A DNA stretch of 58,209 nt, taken from the NCBI GenBank assembly GCA_022340755.1, contig JAJDNI010000276.1, positions 1 through 58,209 on the forward strand, read 5' to 3'. The translations under genes were made by a program, and so were the position numbers. Source of the stretch: Gemmatimonadota bacterium. Lineage in GTDB: Bacteria; Gemmatimonadota; Gemmatimonadetes; Longimicrobiales; Gaopeijiaceae. A model generated the notes under the pieces. It saw only the letters and a list, made by a program, of their open reading frames with translations. It did not search any database and had not been told where the DNA came from. Position 1 is the stretch's first letter, and each line of letters begins with the position of its first letter. Below, piece by piece: positions 25,943 through 33,834 of this stretch.

Positions 25943-27319
25943 TCACAACAGGCCGTGCTTCCTTCTCCGTGCCCATAGCACCTTGCGCGTGACGCCGAGT
26001 CGTCGCGCGGCCTCCTGCACCTCACCCCCCACCTCTGTGAGGGTGGCCTCGATGTAGCGTCGCTCGACCTCGTCGAGGGTCAATCCCGGCGGAATCACCA
26101 GACCCCCTTCGGCTGCGTAGTGCTCCGTGTCCAACTGGGGAGCGGAGAGGACCGGGATGAAGGGATCCACCCGCAGAGTGTCGCCCTTGGAGAAGATGAG
26201 GGCGCGCTCCACGACGTTGCGCAGCTCGCGCACGTTTCCCGGCCAGTCGTACGCCTCGAGCCGCTCCACTCCCTTGGGGTCGAGCTCGGGAACGGGCTTG
26301 CCGAAGTACTCCGCGGAGCGGCGTATGAAGTGCCTCGCCAGGAGTCCGATATCGCTGCGCATCTCGCGGAGGGCGGGCAGAACGATCTGGGCGACGTTGA
26401 GACGATAGTACAGGTCCTCGCGGAAGACGCCGGACCGTACCAGGCCCTGGATGTCGGCGTTGGTGGCGGCGACGATTCGGACCTGGACCTCGATGTCCTC
26501 CGTCCCTCCCACCCGCCGGAACCGACGCGACTCCAGAAAGGTCAACAGCTTGGCCTGGAGCGCCAGCGGGAGCGTTCCCACCTCGTCCAGGAAGAGAGTC
26601 CCGTCGTTGGCAACCTCCGCGAGCCCTCGCTTCGCTGTCTTGGCGTCGGTGAAGGCTCCCTTTTCGTAGCCGAAGATCTCGGCCTCGAGGAGGTTGTCCG
26701 GAAGCGCGGCACAGTTCACTTCCACGAACCGGTACTCCGCGCCGCGACTGGCGGCGTGGATCGCCCGAGCCACGAGGTTCTTGCCGGTGCCGGATTCGCC
26801 CAGGACCAGGGCGGGCACACCCGGGACCGCGCCGACCTGCTCCGCGAAACGGCGGACTTCGTCGATGCGGGGGTGATTCCCCAATATGCCTTGCGGGTCG
26901 TACCGCCGACCCGTCGCTTCCTGCAGCAACTGCAGCGCGGGCACTTCGTCGATGGCGCGGCTGAGGCGCGCGATGAGGGAGCCGGGCTGGACCGGCTTGT
27001 TGGCGAAGTCGGTGGCTCCCGCCTCGAAGGCGCGATCGGCGTCGTCCGCATCGGTCCTGCCGGTGAGGACGAGAATCGGAAGGGTGGGGAACTCGTCCCG
27101 GATGGCACGCACGAGCTCGAAGCCCGACATCTCCGGCATCACCAGATCGCAGATGACGGCGTCGGGCGTGTCCGCGCGCACCAGATCCAACGCCTGGCGC
27201 GGGTCCGTGATCCCAATGGTGACAAACCGATTGGAGCGCTCCAGCTGGGCGGTCAGGAGCTCGATCTGCCCCGGGTCGTCGTCGATGAGGAGCACGCGGC
27301 TGCGGGTCGGGGCGTGCAC
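25943..27319 (-). CDS. NtrC-family sigma-54-dependent response regulator (receiver - AAA+ - Fis HTH)
   Basis: A 458-residue cytoplasmic activator from GTG 27319. Residues 7-120 are a receiver domain with the acidic pocket (LIDDDP, 11-16), phospho-acceptor D58 (VICDLVMPEMSG) and K108 (FANKP). Residues about 145-380 are a sigma-54 interaction AAA+ domain: Walker A GESGTGK (174-180), Walker B TLFLDE (241-246), and FREDLYYRLNV. The sigma-54-contact loop reads GAFTDA (221-226) instead of GAFTGA, a variant known in a subset of activators. The C-terminus (EAARRLGVTRKVLWARRRKHGLL) is a Fis-type helix-turn-helix. No histidine kinase gene is nearby. It lies 2 bp after pfkA, and faces the two sigma-54 cassettes, which are its most obvious targets. 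Confidence 0.93.
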   Translation of the reverse strand: MHAPTRSRVLLIDDDPGQIELLTAQLERSNRFVTIGITDPRQALDLVRADTPDAVICDLVMPEMSGFELVRAIRDEFPTLPILVLTGRTDADDADRAFEAGATDFANKPVQPGSLIARLSRAIDEVPALQLLQEATGRRYDPQGILGNHPRIDEVRRFAEQVGAVPGVPALVLGESGTGKNLVARAIHAASRGAEYRFVEVNCAALPDNLLEAEIFGYEKGAFTDAKTAKRGLAEVANDGTLFLDEVGTLPLALQAKLLTFLESRRFRRVGGTEDIEVQVRIVAATNADIQGLVRSGVFREDLYYRLNVAQIVLPALREMRSDIGLLARHFIRRSAEYFGKPVPELDPKGVERLEAYDWPGNVRELRNVVERALIFSKGDTLRVDPFIPVLSAPQLDTEHYAAEGGLVIPPGLTLDEVERRYIEATLTEVGGEVQEAARRLGVTRKVLWARRRKHGLL

Positions 27320-27321
27320 TC

Positions 27322-28413
27322 TCAGTCTCCCAGGCAGATCCCCAGGCTCCGCGCGGTATCCACTACGTCGGAATCCAGGGGGACCGTCTTGATGCGGGAG
27401 ATGGCCTGGCCCAGGGGAACGGCCAGCACATTGGGCGGATCCAGGGCCACCATGCAGCCGAAGCCCCCGTCGCGGATGAGCTTCACCGCTGCGGCCCCGA
27501 AGCGGAGGGAGAGGAGGCGGTCGTACGCGTTGGGTCCTCCCCCTCTCTGCAGGTGGCCGAGGACGAGGGAGCGCGTCTCACGGCCCGTCCTGGTGAAGAT
27601 CTCCAGCGCCACCTCCTCGGCGACGCCACCGAGGCGGATCTGTCCCCCGGCCTTGCGCTCGAAGTGCGGCTTGCCGCCCTTGGGATAGGCTCCCTCCGCC
27701 ACCACCACGATGGCGAAGCCCCGGCGCCCCATGTGGTAGCGGGCGTCGATCTTCTCGCACACCTCGTCCATGTCGTATGGAATCTCGGGGATGAGGATCA
27801 CGTCGGCGGTGCCGGCGACCCCGGAGTACAGGGCGATCCAACCCGCGTTGCGGCCCATCAGCTCGATGACCATCACCCGCTCGTGGGCCTGTGCCGTGGA
27901 GTGCAGCCGGTCGATGGCGTCCGTAGCGGTCTCCACCGCAGTCTGGAAGCCGAAGGTCAGGTTCGTGGCGGCCAGGTCGTTGTCGATGGTCTTGGGCACG
28001 CCCACAACCTTGAGGCCCTGCTGGAAGAGGGCGTGGGCGATGGTGAGCGAGCCGTCTCCTCCGATGGCCACCAGCGCGTCGATGCCGTGGTCCTTGAGGG
28101 CGTCGATGACCGCCTGGCTTCGGTCTTCGTACGCGACGGTGCCGTCGGGACGCGTCACGGGCCAGCGGAGCGGGTTGCCTCGGTTCGTCGTGCCGAGGAT
28201 GGTGCCACCCATGTGCGTGATCCCGCGCACGGTGGATCGGTCCAGACGGTAGACGCCGCCGTCCTCGAAGAGGCCGTCGTAGCTGCGCTCGATGCCGAAC
28301 ACCTCCCAGCCCTGCTCCTCCGCGGCGAGAACCACGGCCCTGATGACGGCGTTCAGCCCCGGAGCGTCCCCACCACCCGTGTTGATCGCGATCCGCTTGA
28401 TCTTCGATTCCAT
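27322..28413 (-). CDS. pfkA: 6-phosphofructokinase
   Basis: A 363-residue glycolytic kinase converting fructose 6-phosphate to fructose 1,6-bisphosphate. Visible motifs are NTGGGDAPGLN (11-21, nucleotide loop), GGDGS (118-122), PKTIDND (140-146, catalytic Asp region), and ELMGRNAGW, plus LQRGGGPNAYDR for substrate binding. G121 is the residue typical of ATP-using enzymes, whereas K141 is typical of pyrophosphate-using ones; this Gly/Lys combination occurs in ATP-dependent actinobacterial-type enzymes, so ATP is the better guess. It is the upstream gene of a two-gene unit with the NtrC-type regulator, with 2 bp between stop and next start. Confidence 0.92.
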   Translation of the reverse strand: MESKIKRIAINTGGGDAPGLNAVIRAVVLAAEEQGWEVFGIERSYDGLFEDGGVYRLDRSTVRGITHMGGTILGTTNRGNPLRWPVTRPDGTVAYEDRSQAVIDALKDHGIDALVAIGGDGSLTIAHALFQQGLKVVGVPKTIDNDLAATNLTFGFQTAVETATDAIDRLHSTAQAHERVMVIELMGRNAGWIALYSGVAGTADVILIPEIPYDMDEVCEKIDARYHMGRRGFAIVVVAEGAYPKGGKPHFERKAGGQIRLGGVAEEVALEIFTRTGRETRSLVLGHLQRGGGPNAYDRLLSLRFGAAAVKLIRDGGFGCMVALDPPNVLAVPLGQAISRIKTVPLDSDVVDTARSLGICLGD

Positions 28414-28501
28414 ATATGCTCACGCCTGTGAAAGGCCGCCGGAGGCAGGGATTTGGCCAGGCAGGAATGAAGTCAGGGTCGGATGTCGGGAGCGCTTCAC
28501 C

Positions 28502-29407
28502 TCATCGCGCCTCGAGCCGGAGGACGAGCCCCTCGGCAGCTGCCTCCATGCCGACCGCGCACCCTCTAGCCATCCCTTCGTCCCGCAGACGGCTCACGAT
28601 CTCGTCCAGCTCTTCGTCGGACCGATCGGGATCGTGATGGAAGAAGAGAAGCTGCTTTACGTCTCCTTCCTCCGCCAGTCGCAGGGACTCCGAGAACGTC
28701 GAATGCCCCCACCCCGTGCGCGAGGGATACTCCGCGTCGGTATACATGGAGTCGTGGATGAGGACGTCCGCGCCGCGGACGAAGTCCACGAGCCGCTCTC
28801 GCCATCCCTCGCCGACGTCGTAGCCGACGCCTTCCAGCTCGTCATCGGGGATGAAGCAGATCGCTCGGCCTCCCACATCGACTCGATAGCCCACCGCGTG
28901 AGAGGGATGTTTCACGCGCATGCTGCGCAGGGTGATGTCTCCCACCTGCCACGCTTCGTCGGAAGGACGCCGGAAGGACATTCTCGTGCCGATGGCGCTG
29001 AAGGGCACGGGAAAGTAGATGGGTCCCAACTGCCCCGCGAGCAGGGTCCGCGCGTCGACGCCGGCCTGCTCGGGCGCCACGATCTCGAGCTCGGCTTCAG
29101 GCGTGAAGAGCGGCGCGAAGAAGGGGAAACCCTGGATGTGATCCCAGTGGAAATGGGTCAGGAAAATGCGGTGCGGGCCACCCCTTTCGCTCAGCATCTC
29201 GCGACTCAGCAAGCGTATCCCGGAACCAGCGTCGAAGATGAGCCGCTGTCCGCCGTGACGGATCTCGAGGCAGGTGGTGTTGCCTCCGTAGCGGGCGGTG
29301 TGAGGTCCGGGGCTCGGGATGGACCCCCGCGTACCCCAACAGCGCAGCGTCAGGGCGGTGTCGTCGTCGGCCGGCGACGGAGTGTGAGGTACGAGGTTCA
29401 AGACCAT
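28502..29407 (-). CDS. MBL-fold metallo-hydrolase
   Basis: A 301-residue metallo-beta-lactamase-fold protein. I chose ATG 29407, after which RCWGTRGSIPSPGPHTARYGGNTTCLEI (about 22-49) gives the usual first strand and substrate loop of the subfamily. The dinuclear metal motif is THFHWDH (H85, H87, D89, H90), with further ligands likely in KHPSHAVGY and in the aspartate of DVLIHDSMYTD. Relatives are predicted phosphodiesterases or cyclic-nucleotide/RNA-related hydrolases; some are fused to receiver domains. The substrate is unknown. It is upstream of pfkA on the same strand (88-bp gap) and divergent from a gene with a cyclic-nucleotide-binding domain, which makes a cyclic-nucleotide link conceivable but unproven. 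Confidence 0.85.
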   Translation of the reverse strand: MVLNLVPHTPSPADDDTALTLRCWGTRGSIPSPGPHTARYGGNTTCLEIRHGGQRLIFDAGSGIRLLSREMLSERGGPHRIFLTHFHWDHIQGFPFFAPLFTPEAELEIVAPEQAGVDARTLLAGQLGPIYFPVPFSAIGTRMSFRRPSDEAWQVGDITLRSMRVKHPSHAVGYRVDVGGRAICFIPDDELEGVGYDVGEGWRERLVDFVRGADVLIHDSMYTDAEYPSRTGWGHSTFSESLRLAEEGDVKQLLFFHHDPDRSDEELDEIVSRLRDEGMARGCAVGMEAAAEGLVLRLEAR

Positions 29408-29662
29408 ACTCCCGTCTTGGCGCACGCAGGGGGTGCACGGTGGAGGCGGCGGGCTCGCCGAACGGCGTAGGAACGTCCGAACCCGCGCTCGTCGGTGAAA
29501 TCTACGGCCGTGCACGGCGTGGCGGCGAGCGCAGTGGATTGAACAGACTTTCCCGCGCCGTCGTGGGCTCGGTACATTGGCCTCCCCGGGGAGGGGGCGC
29601 TCTTTCCTCCAGGATCACCACGAGAATTCGGCGGTCGGTACCACGCCAGGAGTCGATTTGCC

Positions 29663-30841
29663 TTGACCGAGACTACGTCCGGCTGGTCCACCGAGCTGGT
29701 CGTGGGCCTGCTCCAGAAGGTGGCACTGTTCGAGGATCTCACCTCAGAGGACCTTCGGCGTATCGCGACGGTCGCCGCGGAGGCGACGCCGGCCGCCGGG
29801 GCTGTCCTGTTCAGGGAAGGCGACCCGGCGGATGCGTTCTACGTCGTGCTCGAGGGCGCCGTGTCGATCGCGACGTCCCGGGCCGACGGTGCGGAGGAGG
29901 TCCTGGCAGTTCGAAGAGAGGGTGAGGCCTTCGGCGAGATGGCGTTGTTCGGGGAAGGGCCACGATCGGCCACCGCCCGGACCACCGATCCATCGCGGCT
30001 CGTCAGGGTGCCCGGAGAGGACTTCCGCCGTCTGCTCGGCGGCGAATCCCTCGCGCTCCATCTTCTTCGTGCCATGGCCCGGGACCTCAGGATCGCGGGG
30101 GCCCGTTTCGCGAGCACGGAGGACGTCGGCGACCCCGGAGCACGCGTCCGGGAGGATGCCGCCCGTGTCTCGCGGCTCATCCAGGCCCGACTCCTTCCCC
30201 GCACGGCGCCACGCCTCGAGGGCTTCGACGTCGCGGCGGGAACTACGACGGAGAAGGACGGTAGCGGGGGATCGGCCTGGGATTGGGTGGAGATGACCGA
30301 CGGCCGCACGGTGGCCCTCACCATGGACGTGCGCCAGGATGGATTTCCCAGGGCCTATCAGGTGGGATTGGTCCGTGCGGTGGTTCGCGCGGCGGCGGCG
30401 TCCGAGACGACACTGCCGGGGCTGCTGGCTCGGGTCAACGACGTGCTCGCCGAAACCGCGGTGGACGGCCTCGATCAATACGTCGACGTGGGCGTGCTTG
30501 CCGCGGGCGACGCCCGTGTCGAGTGGGCCAGCGCCGGTCGGGTGCCCGGAGGCATCATCCGTCGGGAGGGGGCCTTCGAGGAGTTCGGGGCCCATGGCCC
30601 TCCGTTGGGTATGCTGGCCGGATTCAAGTACGCATCGCAGGAGTTCTCGATGAGCTCGGGGGATACGGCATTCGTCCTGTCCCACGCGACACCGGGACTC
30701 TTTCTGGGGGCTGCCGACCTCGTCGCTCAGTTGCACGGGAAGCCTGCCGGTGAAGTCGTGGGGACCTTGCACAAGGCGATTCGGAAGGCCGAGGGGGAGC
30801 AGCATGCCGAGACGTCCGTCCTCTACCTGCGGAAACACTGA
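29663..30841 (+). CDS. Cyclic-nucleotide-binding domain fused to a degenerate SpoIIE/PP2C-like domain
   Basis: A 392-residue cytoplasmic protein starting at TTG 29663 with CAGGAG upstream. Residues about 15-140 are a cNMP-binding beta-roll (LFEDLTSEDLRRIA, GAVLFREGDPADAFYVVLEGAVSI, GEAFGEMALFGEGPRSATAR with the phosphate-binding cassette). Residues about 160-392 follow a SpoIIE phosphatase layout (IQARLLPRTAPRLEGFDVA...), but where active enzymes have GDVSGHG this protein has MDVRQDG, and other metal aspartates are not evident. It may therefore be a binding pseudo-phosphatase rather than an enzyme. It precedes the Paa-type operon by about 200 bp in the same direction. Confidence 0.82.
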   Translation: MTETTSGWSTELVVGLLQKVALFEDLTSEDLRRIATVAAEATPAAGAVLFREGDPADAFYVVLEGAVSIATSRADGAEEVLAVRREGEAFGEMALFGEGPRSATARTTDPSRLVRVPGEDFRRLLGGESLALHLLRAMARDLRIAGARFASTEDVGDPGARVREDAARVSRLIQARLLPRTAPRLEGFDVAAGTTTEKDGSGGSAWDWVEMTDGRTVALTMDVRQDGFPRAYQVGLVRAVVRAAAASETTLPGLLARVNDVLAETAVDGLDQYVDVGVLAAGDARVEWASAGRVPGGIIRREGAFEEFGAHGPPLGMLAGFKYASQEFSMSSGDTAFVLSHATPGLFLGAADLVAQLHGKPAGEVVGTLHKAIRKAEGEQHAETSVLYLRKH

Positions 30842-31038
30842 CGCGGTGAGTCGGGGCGCGGCGGCGCCCGCATGCCAACGAGTTCCGCGCCCACCACACA
30901 GGCGCCGGCCAGGAGCTTCCGACGCAGATTGAACCGCCTGGAACGACTCGGGTACGGAAGGGCTCTCGCGCTCCCGCGGACGGACGTTCCCGGGGCGCCT
31001 CCCTGCGGCTGGGTATGGACGACGGAGGAGATCGGCAC

Positions 31039-31338
31039 ATGGCCGTGACCGAAAAGACCGTCCGCGACGCCTTGAAGGGCGTCAAGGACCCGGAGTTGGG
31101 GCTGGACCTGGTGGTTCTGGGTCTCGTCTACGACATCGACGTGAAGGAGGGCGACGTGAAGGCGGTGATCTCGCTGACGTCGCCGCTGTGCCCGGTGGCC
31201 GGGCAGATCGTGGAGGACGCCCGCCAGGCCATCCTGGGGGTGGAAGGAGTGGACAGCGCCGAAGTCGAGCTGACGTTCGAGCCCCCGTGGACGCCGGAGC
31301 GCATCAGTCCCCTGATCCGCTCCTCGCTCGGGATCTAG
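31039..31338 (+). CDS. MIP18/DUF59-family protein (SufT/PaaD-like)
   Basis: A 99-residue protein from ATG 31039 with GGAGGAGAT upstream. The whole length is one DUF59/MIP18 domain: VRDALKGVKDPELGLDLVVLGLVYDIDV at the start, LTSPLCPVAGQIVEDARQAI with the conserved cysteine, and FEPPWTPERIS at the end. DUF59 proteins assist Fe-S or di-iron centre assembly (SufT, PaaD). It is the first gene of the Paa-type operon, 59 bp ahead of paaA; together with the second DUF59 protein at 32371 it suggests two maturation factors for this cluster. Confidence 0.85.
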   Translation: MAVTEKTVRDALKGVKDPELGLDLVVLGLVYDIDVKEGDVKAVISLTSPLCPVAGQIVEDARQAILGVEGVDSAEVELTFEPPWTPERISPLIRSSLGI

Positions 31339-31397
31339 CCGAAGGAACGCTTCGCTCGGCTTCCCGAGCATCCGACCTGCCCGAACCAGGAGTAGCG

Positions 31398-32351
31398 ATG
31401 ACGCAGTTCACCGACGAGGAGCTCAAGGAGAAGGTCCAGGGGGGCTACATCGTCGAGTCCGTGGACGAGATGACCGACGGGTACCGCAAGGCGCTCGTGG
31501 TGCAGCTCACGGTGCAGGCGGACACGGAGCTCATGAGCGCTCCGGCCTACTGGATGGCCGCTCGGCACGCTCCGTCCACGAATACCCAGGTGAGCGCGCA
31601 CGCCATCATCCAGGACGAGCTGGCTCACGCCAATATCGCGTATCGTCTCCTCGAGGATCTCGGCGAGTCCAAGGAGCACCTGGTGTACGGTCGCCAACCC
31701 CACGAGTTCAAGCACCCCTACGGATTCGATCAGCCGCTCGAGAACTGGGCCGAGCTGGTGGTGGCCAACGGCTTCTTCGATCGGGCGGGCATCACGCTGC
31801 TCTCCGATGTCTACCAGAACACCTCCTATGGACCCCTCAAGCGCGCCCTGGTGAAGGTGGACATGGAGGAGACGTTCCACCTGCGGCACGGCGAGGTGTG
31901 GATGCGTCGCCTGGCCAAGGCCGGCGGGGAGGCTCGGGAGATGCTTCAGCGGGCCGTGGACTGGATGTTCCCCATGACCGTCGAGTGGTTCGGGCTCCCC
32001 GACTCCATGAAGCGCCATTCGGGGCAGTTGGCCTACCGGCTGAAGGGCCTCACGAACGACCAGCTTCGTCAGGTCTGGATGTCGTCGACCGTCCCCCTCT
32101 GCGAGCAGCTCGAGTTGAACGCGCCGGCGCACTGGGACCCGGTGAAGGAGGAGTACGTACTGGACTACCCCTTCCCCTGCCGGTACGACGAAGCGGCGAA
32201 GCGGTGGCTCTTCGAGGAGGGGGAGATCTCCTGGGACGACGTCTTCGAGCGCTGGAAGGCGAGAGGACCGATGAACGAGACCTACGTGGAGTCCGTCCAA
32301 CGGTCTCGGCGGGAGGTGGCCCGCTGGCTCCAGGAGGAGGCCGCCGCCTGA
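31398..32351 (+). CDS. paaA: Phenylacetyl-CoA epoxidase-type catalytic subunit (PaaA-like)
   Basis: A 317-residue ferritin-like di-iron protein from ATG 31398, after CAGGAG. It matches PaaA over its length: DELAHANIAYRLLEDLG and ALVKVDMEETFHLRHGEVWMRRL supply Glu/His iron ligands, and the tail EEGEISWDDVFERWKARGPMN is typical of the subunit. In the known pathway PaaA with PaaC, PaaB and the reductase PaaE epoxidises the ring of phenylacetyl-CoA. No PaaE, PaaK, PaaG or PaaZ gene is visible here, so the electron donor and even the substrate are open; related CoA-ester oxygenases exist. It sits second in the operon 31039-34031. Confidence 0.87.
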   Translation: MTQFTDEELKEKVQGGYIVESVDEMTDGYRKALVVQLTVQADTELMSAPAYWMAARHAPSTNTQVSAHAIIQDELAHANIAYRLLEDLGESKEHLVYGRQPHEFKHPYGFDQPLENWAELVVANGFFDRAGITLLSDVYQNTSYGPLKRALVKVDMEETFHLRHGEVWMRRLAKAGGEAREMLQRAVDWMFPMTVEWFGLPDSMKRHSGQLAYRLKGLTNDQLRQVWMSSTVPLCEQLELNAPAHWDPVKEEYVLDYPFPCRYDEAAKRWLFEEGEISWDDVFERWKARGPMNETYVESVQRSRREVARWLQEEAAA

Positions 32352-32370
32352 GGCGGCGGAGCTCCGCGCC

Positions 32371-32802
32371 ATGGCTGCGACGGCCACATTGCCCGTGACG
32401 AGGCGCGTCGACGCCGGACTTCCCGCTCACCTGGCCACGCACAAGAGCGGAGGCCGGGATCGCTGGAGCGCGCCCCTGGCCGATCTCCCCGACGATCCCA
32501 CGGCGGCGGTGAGGGAGGCCCTGAACGAAGTCCTCGACCCCGAGATCCCCATCAGCCTGATGGAGCTCGGGCTCGTGTATGCCGTCGCCTGGGAGAACGG
32601 CGTGGCTCGGGTGGAGCTGACCTACACGGCCACGGCCTGCCCCTGCATGGAGTTCATCCGGGAGGACGTGACCGACCGCCTGGAGCGGGAGCCCTGGATC
32701 GACCGGGTGGAGATGGTGGACGTATGGAGTCCGCCCTGGACCACCGATCGCATCACCGCGGAGGGCCGCGCCAAGCTGCGCCACCTCGGCGTCAGCGCCT
32801 GA
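32371..32802 (+). CDS. paaD: PaaD-like DUF59 protein lacking the zinc ribbon
   Basis: A 143-residue protein from ATG 32371. After a variable N-terminus of about 45 residues comes a DUF59 domain: VREALNEVLDPEIPISLMELGLVYAV, TATACPCMEFI and WSPPWTTDRITAEGRAKLRHLGVSA, which corresponds to the N-terminal part of canonical PaaD (ending LREYGIS in E. coli). Canonical PaaD continues into a C-terminal zinc ribbon; here that module is a separate gene at 33831, two genes downstream. PaaD is thought to help assemble the PaaA di-iron site. Confidence 0.85.
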   Translation: MAATATLPVTRRVDAGLPAHLATHKSGGRDRWSAPLADLPDDPTAAVREALNEVLDPEIPISLMELGLVYAVAWENGVARVELTYTATACPCMEFIREDVTDRLEREPWIDRVEMVDVWSPPWTTDRITAEGRAKLRHLGVSA

Positions 32803-32815
32803 CAACGGAGAGACG

Positions 32816-33040
32816 ATGCGCGAGCACGTGTACGACGTCTTCGCCCGCAAGAACCGGGGTGATCCCCTCGCCCACGTCGGGTACGTCGACGCCCTCGACG
32901 ACGAAACGGCGCGGGTATACGCATGGAAGACCTACGACGAGGAGAACTGGTTCGAGATGTGCGTGGTGCGCCGTTCGGCCATCATCCCCGTGAACCGTGA
33001 TGACGGTCCTTTCGCCGGGGGCCGGAGCGAGGAGCCGTGA
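32816..33040 (+). CDS. paaB: Phenylacetyl-CoA epoxidase-type small subunit (PaaB-like)
   Basis: A 74-residue protein from ATG 32816, 13 bp after the PaaD-like gene. HVYDVFARKNRGDPLAHVGYVDALDDETARVYAWKTYDEENWFEMCVVRR matches PaaB: the VFxRKxRGxPLxHVGxVxAxDxExAxxYA core is the family hallmark. PaaB bridges the PaaAC assembly. The protein is slightly shorter than E. coli PaaB (95 aa). Its TGA overlaps the GTG start of the next gene (GTGA), indicating translational coupling. Confidence 0.9.
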   Translation: MREHVYDVFARKNRGDPLAHVGYVDALDDETARVYAWKTYDEENWFEMCVVRRSAIIPVNRDDGPFAGGRSEEP

Positions 33041-33834
33041 GTGACACGACCCTGTCCGTGGAGGCCATGGACGACGCGACCCGTTCCGGGCTGAAGCGGC
33101 TCATCCTGACCTTGGCCGACAGCAAGCGCCTCATGGGGCTCCGCTATTCCGATTGGCTCGTGGGAGCTCCTTCCATCGAGGCGGGGATCGCCGTGTCCTC
33201 CATGGCCCAGGACGAGTGGGGCCACGCCCGCCTCCTCTATGCCATGCTCAAGGACCTGAACGTCGATCCCCAGGAGGTGGAGCACACGCGGCCGGCTGAA
33301 GAGTACGCGTCGGTGGATGTGCTGGACGCTCCGTTCGCCGACTGGGCTGCGGTGGTGGCGGGGATGGTGCTGGTGGACGGCGCCATCACCGTGGCGCTGG
33401 ACGCGTTTTGCCGCGGGATCTTCGACCCCGCGTGCTCGCGGATTCCGAAGATGCTCTCTGAGGAGGAGTTCCACAGGAGCCTCGGAGTGGCGTGGTACAA
33501 GCGTCTAGCCGGCAGCGGGTCGGAGGAGGCGAAAGACCTGCTGCGCCGGGCCACCGAAGCCACGCTGCCCGTCCTCTTGCGCTGGCTTTCCACTCCGGAC
33601 GAGGTGGGCTCGAAGTTGGCGGCAATGGGCCTCACCGACTCGGGCGAGACCCAGGTAACGGCCTTCCAGGACGGGATCCGGGCCCTGGTGGCCACTGCGG
33701 GCGTGGACGTGGACGCGGTGGAGGTAGCCACGGACCCGTGGGATGAGCGCCGAGGACGTGGACCGGGTCACCCGGAGGAGGAGGCTGTGGAGCGAGCCCG
33801 GGGAGATCGGAACCGAATGCTGTTCGTCGAATGA
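33037..33834 (+). CDS. paaC: Phenylacetyl-CoA epoxidase-type structural subunit (PaaC-like)
   Basis: A 265-residue ferritin-like protein from GTG 33037. LILTLADSKRLMGLRYSDWLVGAPSIEAGIAVSSMAQDEWGHARLLYAML is the PaaC N-terminal helix pair; FADWAAVVAGMVLVDGAITVAL and EEEFHRSLGVAWYKRLA follow. PaaC is the structural partner of PaaA. The C-terminal 20 residues are charged and variable. Overlaps on both sides (GTGA with paaB, ATGA with the zinc-ribbon gene) show tight coupling. Confidence 0.88.
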   Translation: MSDTTLSVEAMDDATRSGLKRLILTLADSKRLMGLRYSDWLVGAPSIEAGIAVSSMAQDEWGHARLLYAMLKDLNVDPQEVEHTRPAEEYASVDVLDAPFADWAAVVAGMVLVDGAITVALDAFCRGIFDPACSRIPKMLSEEEFHRSLGVAWYKRLAGSGSEEAKDLLRRATEATLPVLLRWLSTPDEVGSKLAAMGLTDSGETQVTAFQDGIRALVATAGVDVDAVEVATDPWDERRGRGPGHPEEEAVERARGDRNRMLFVE

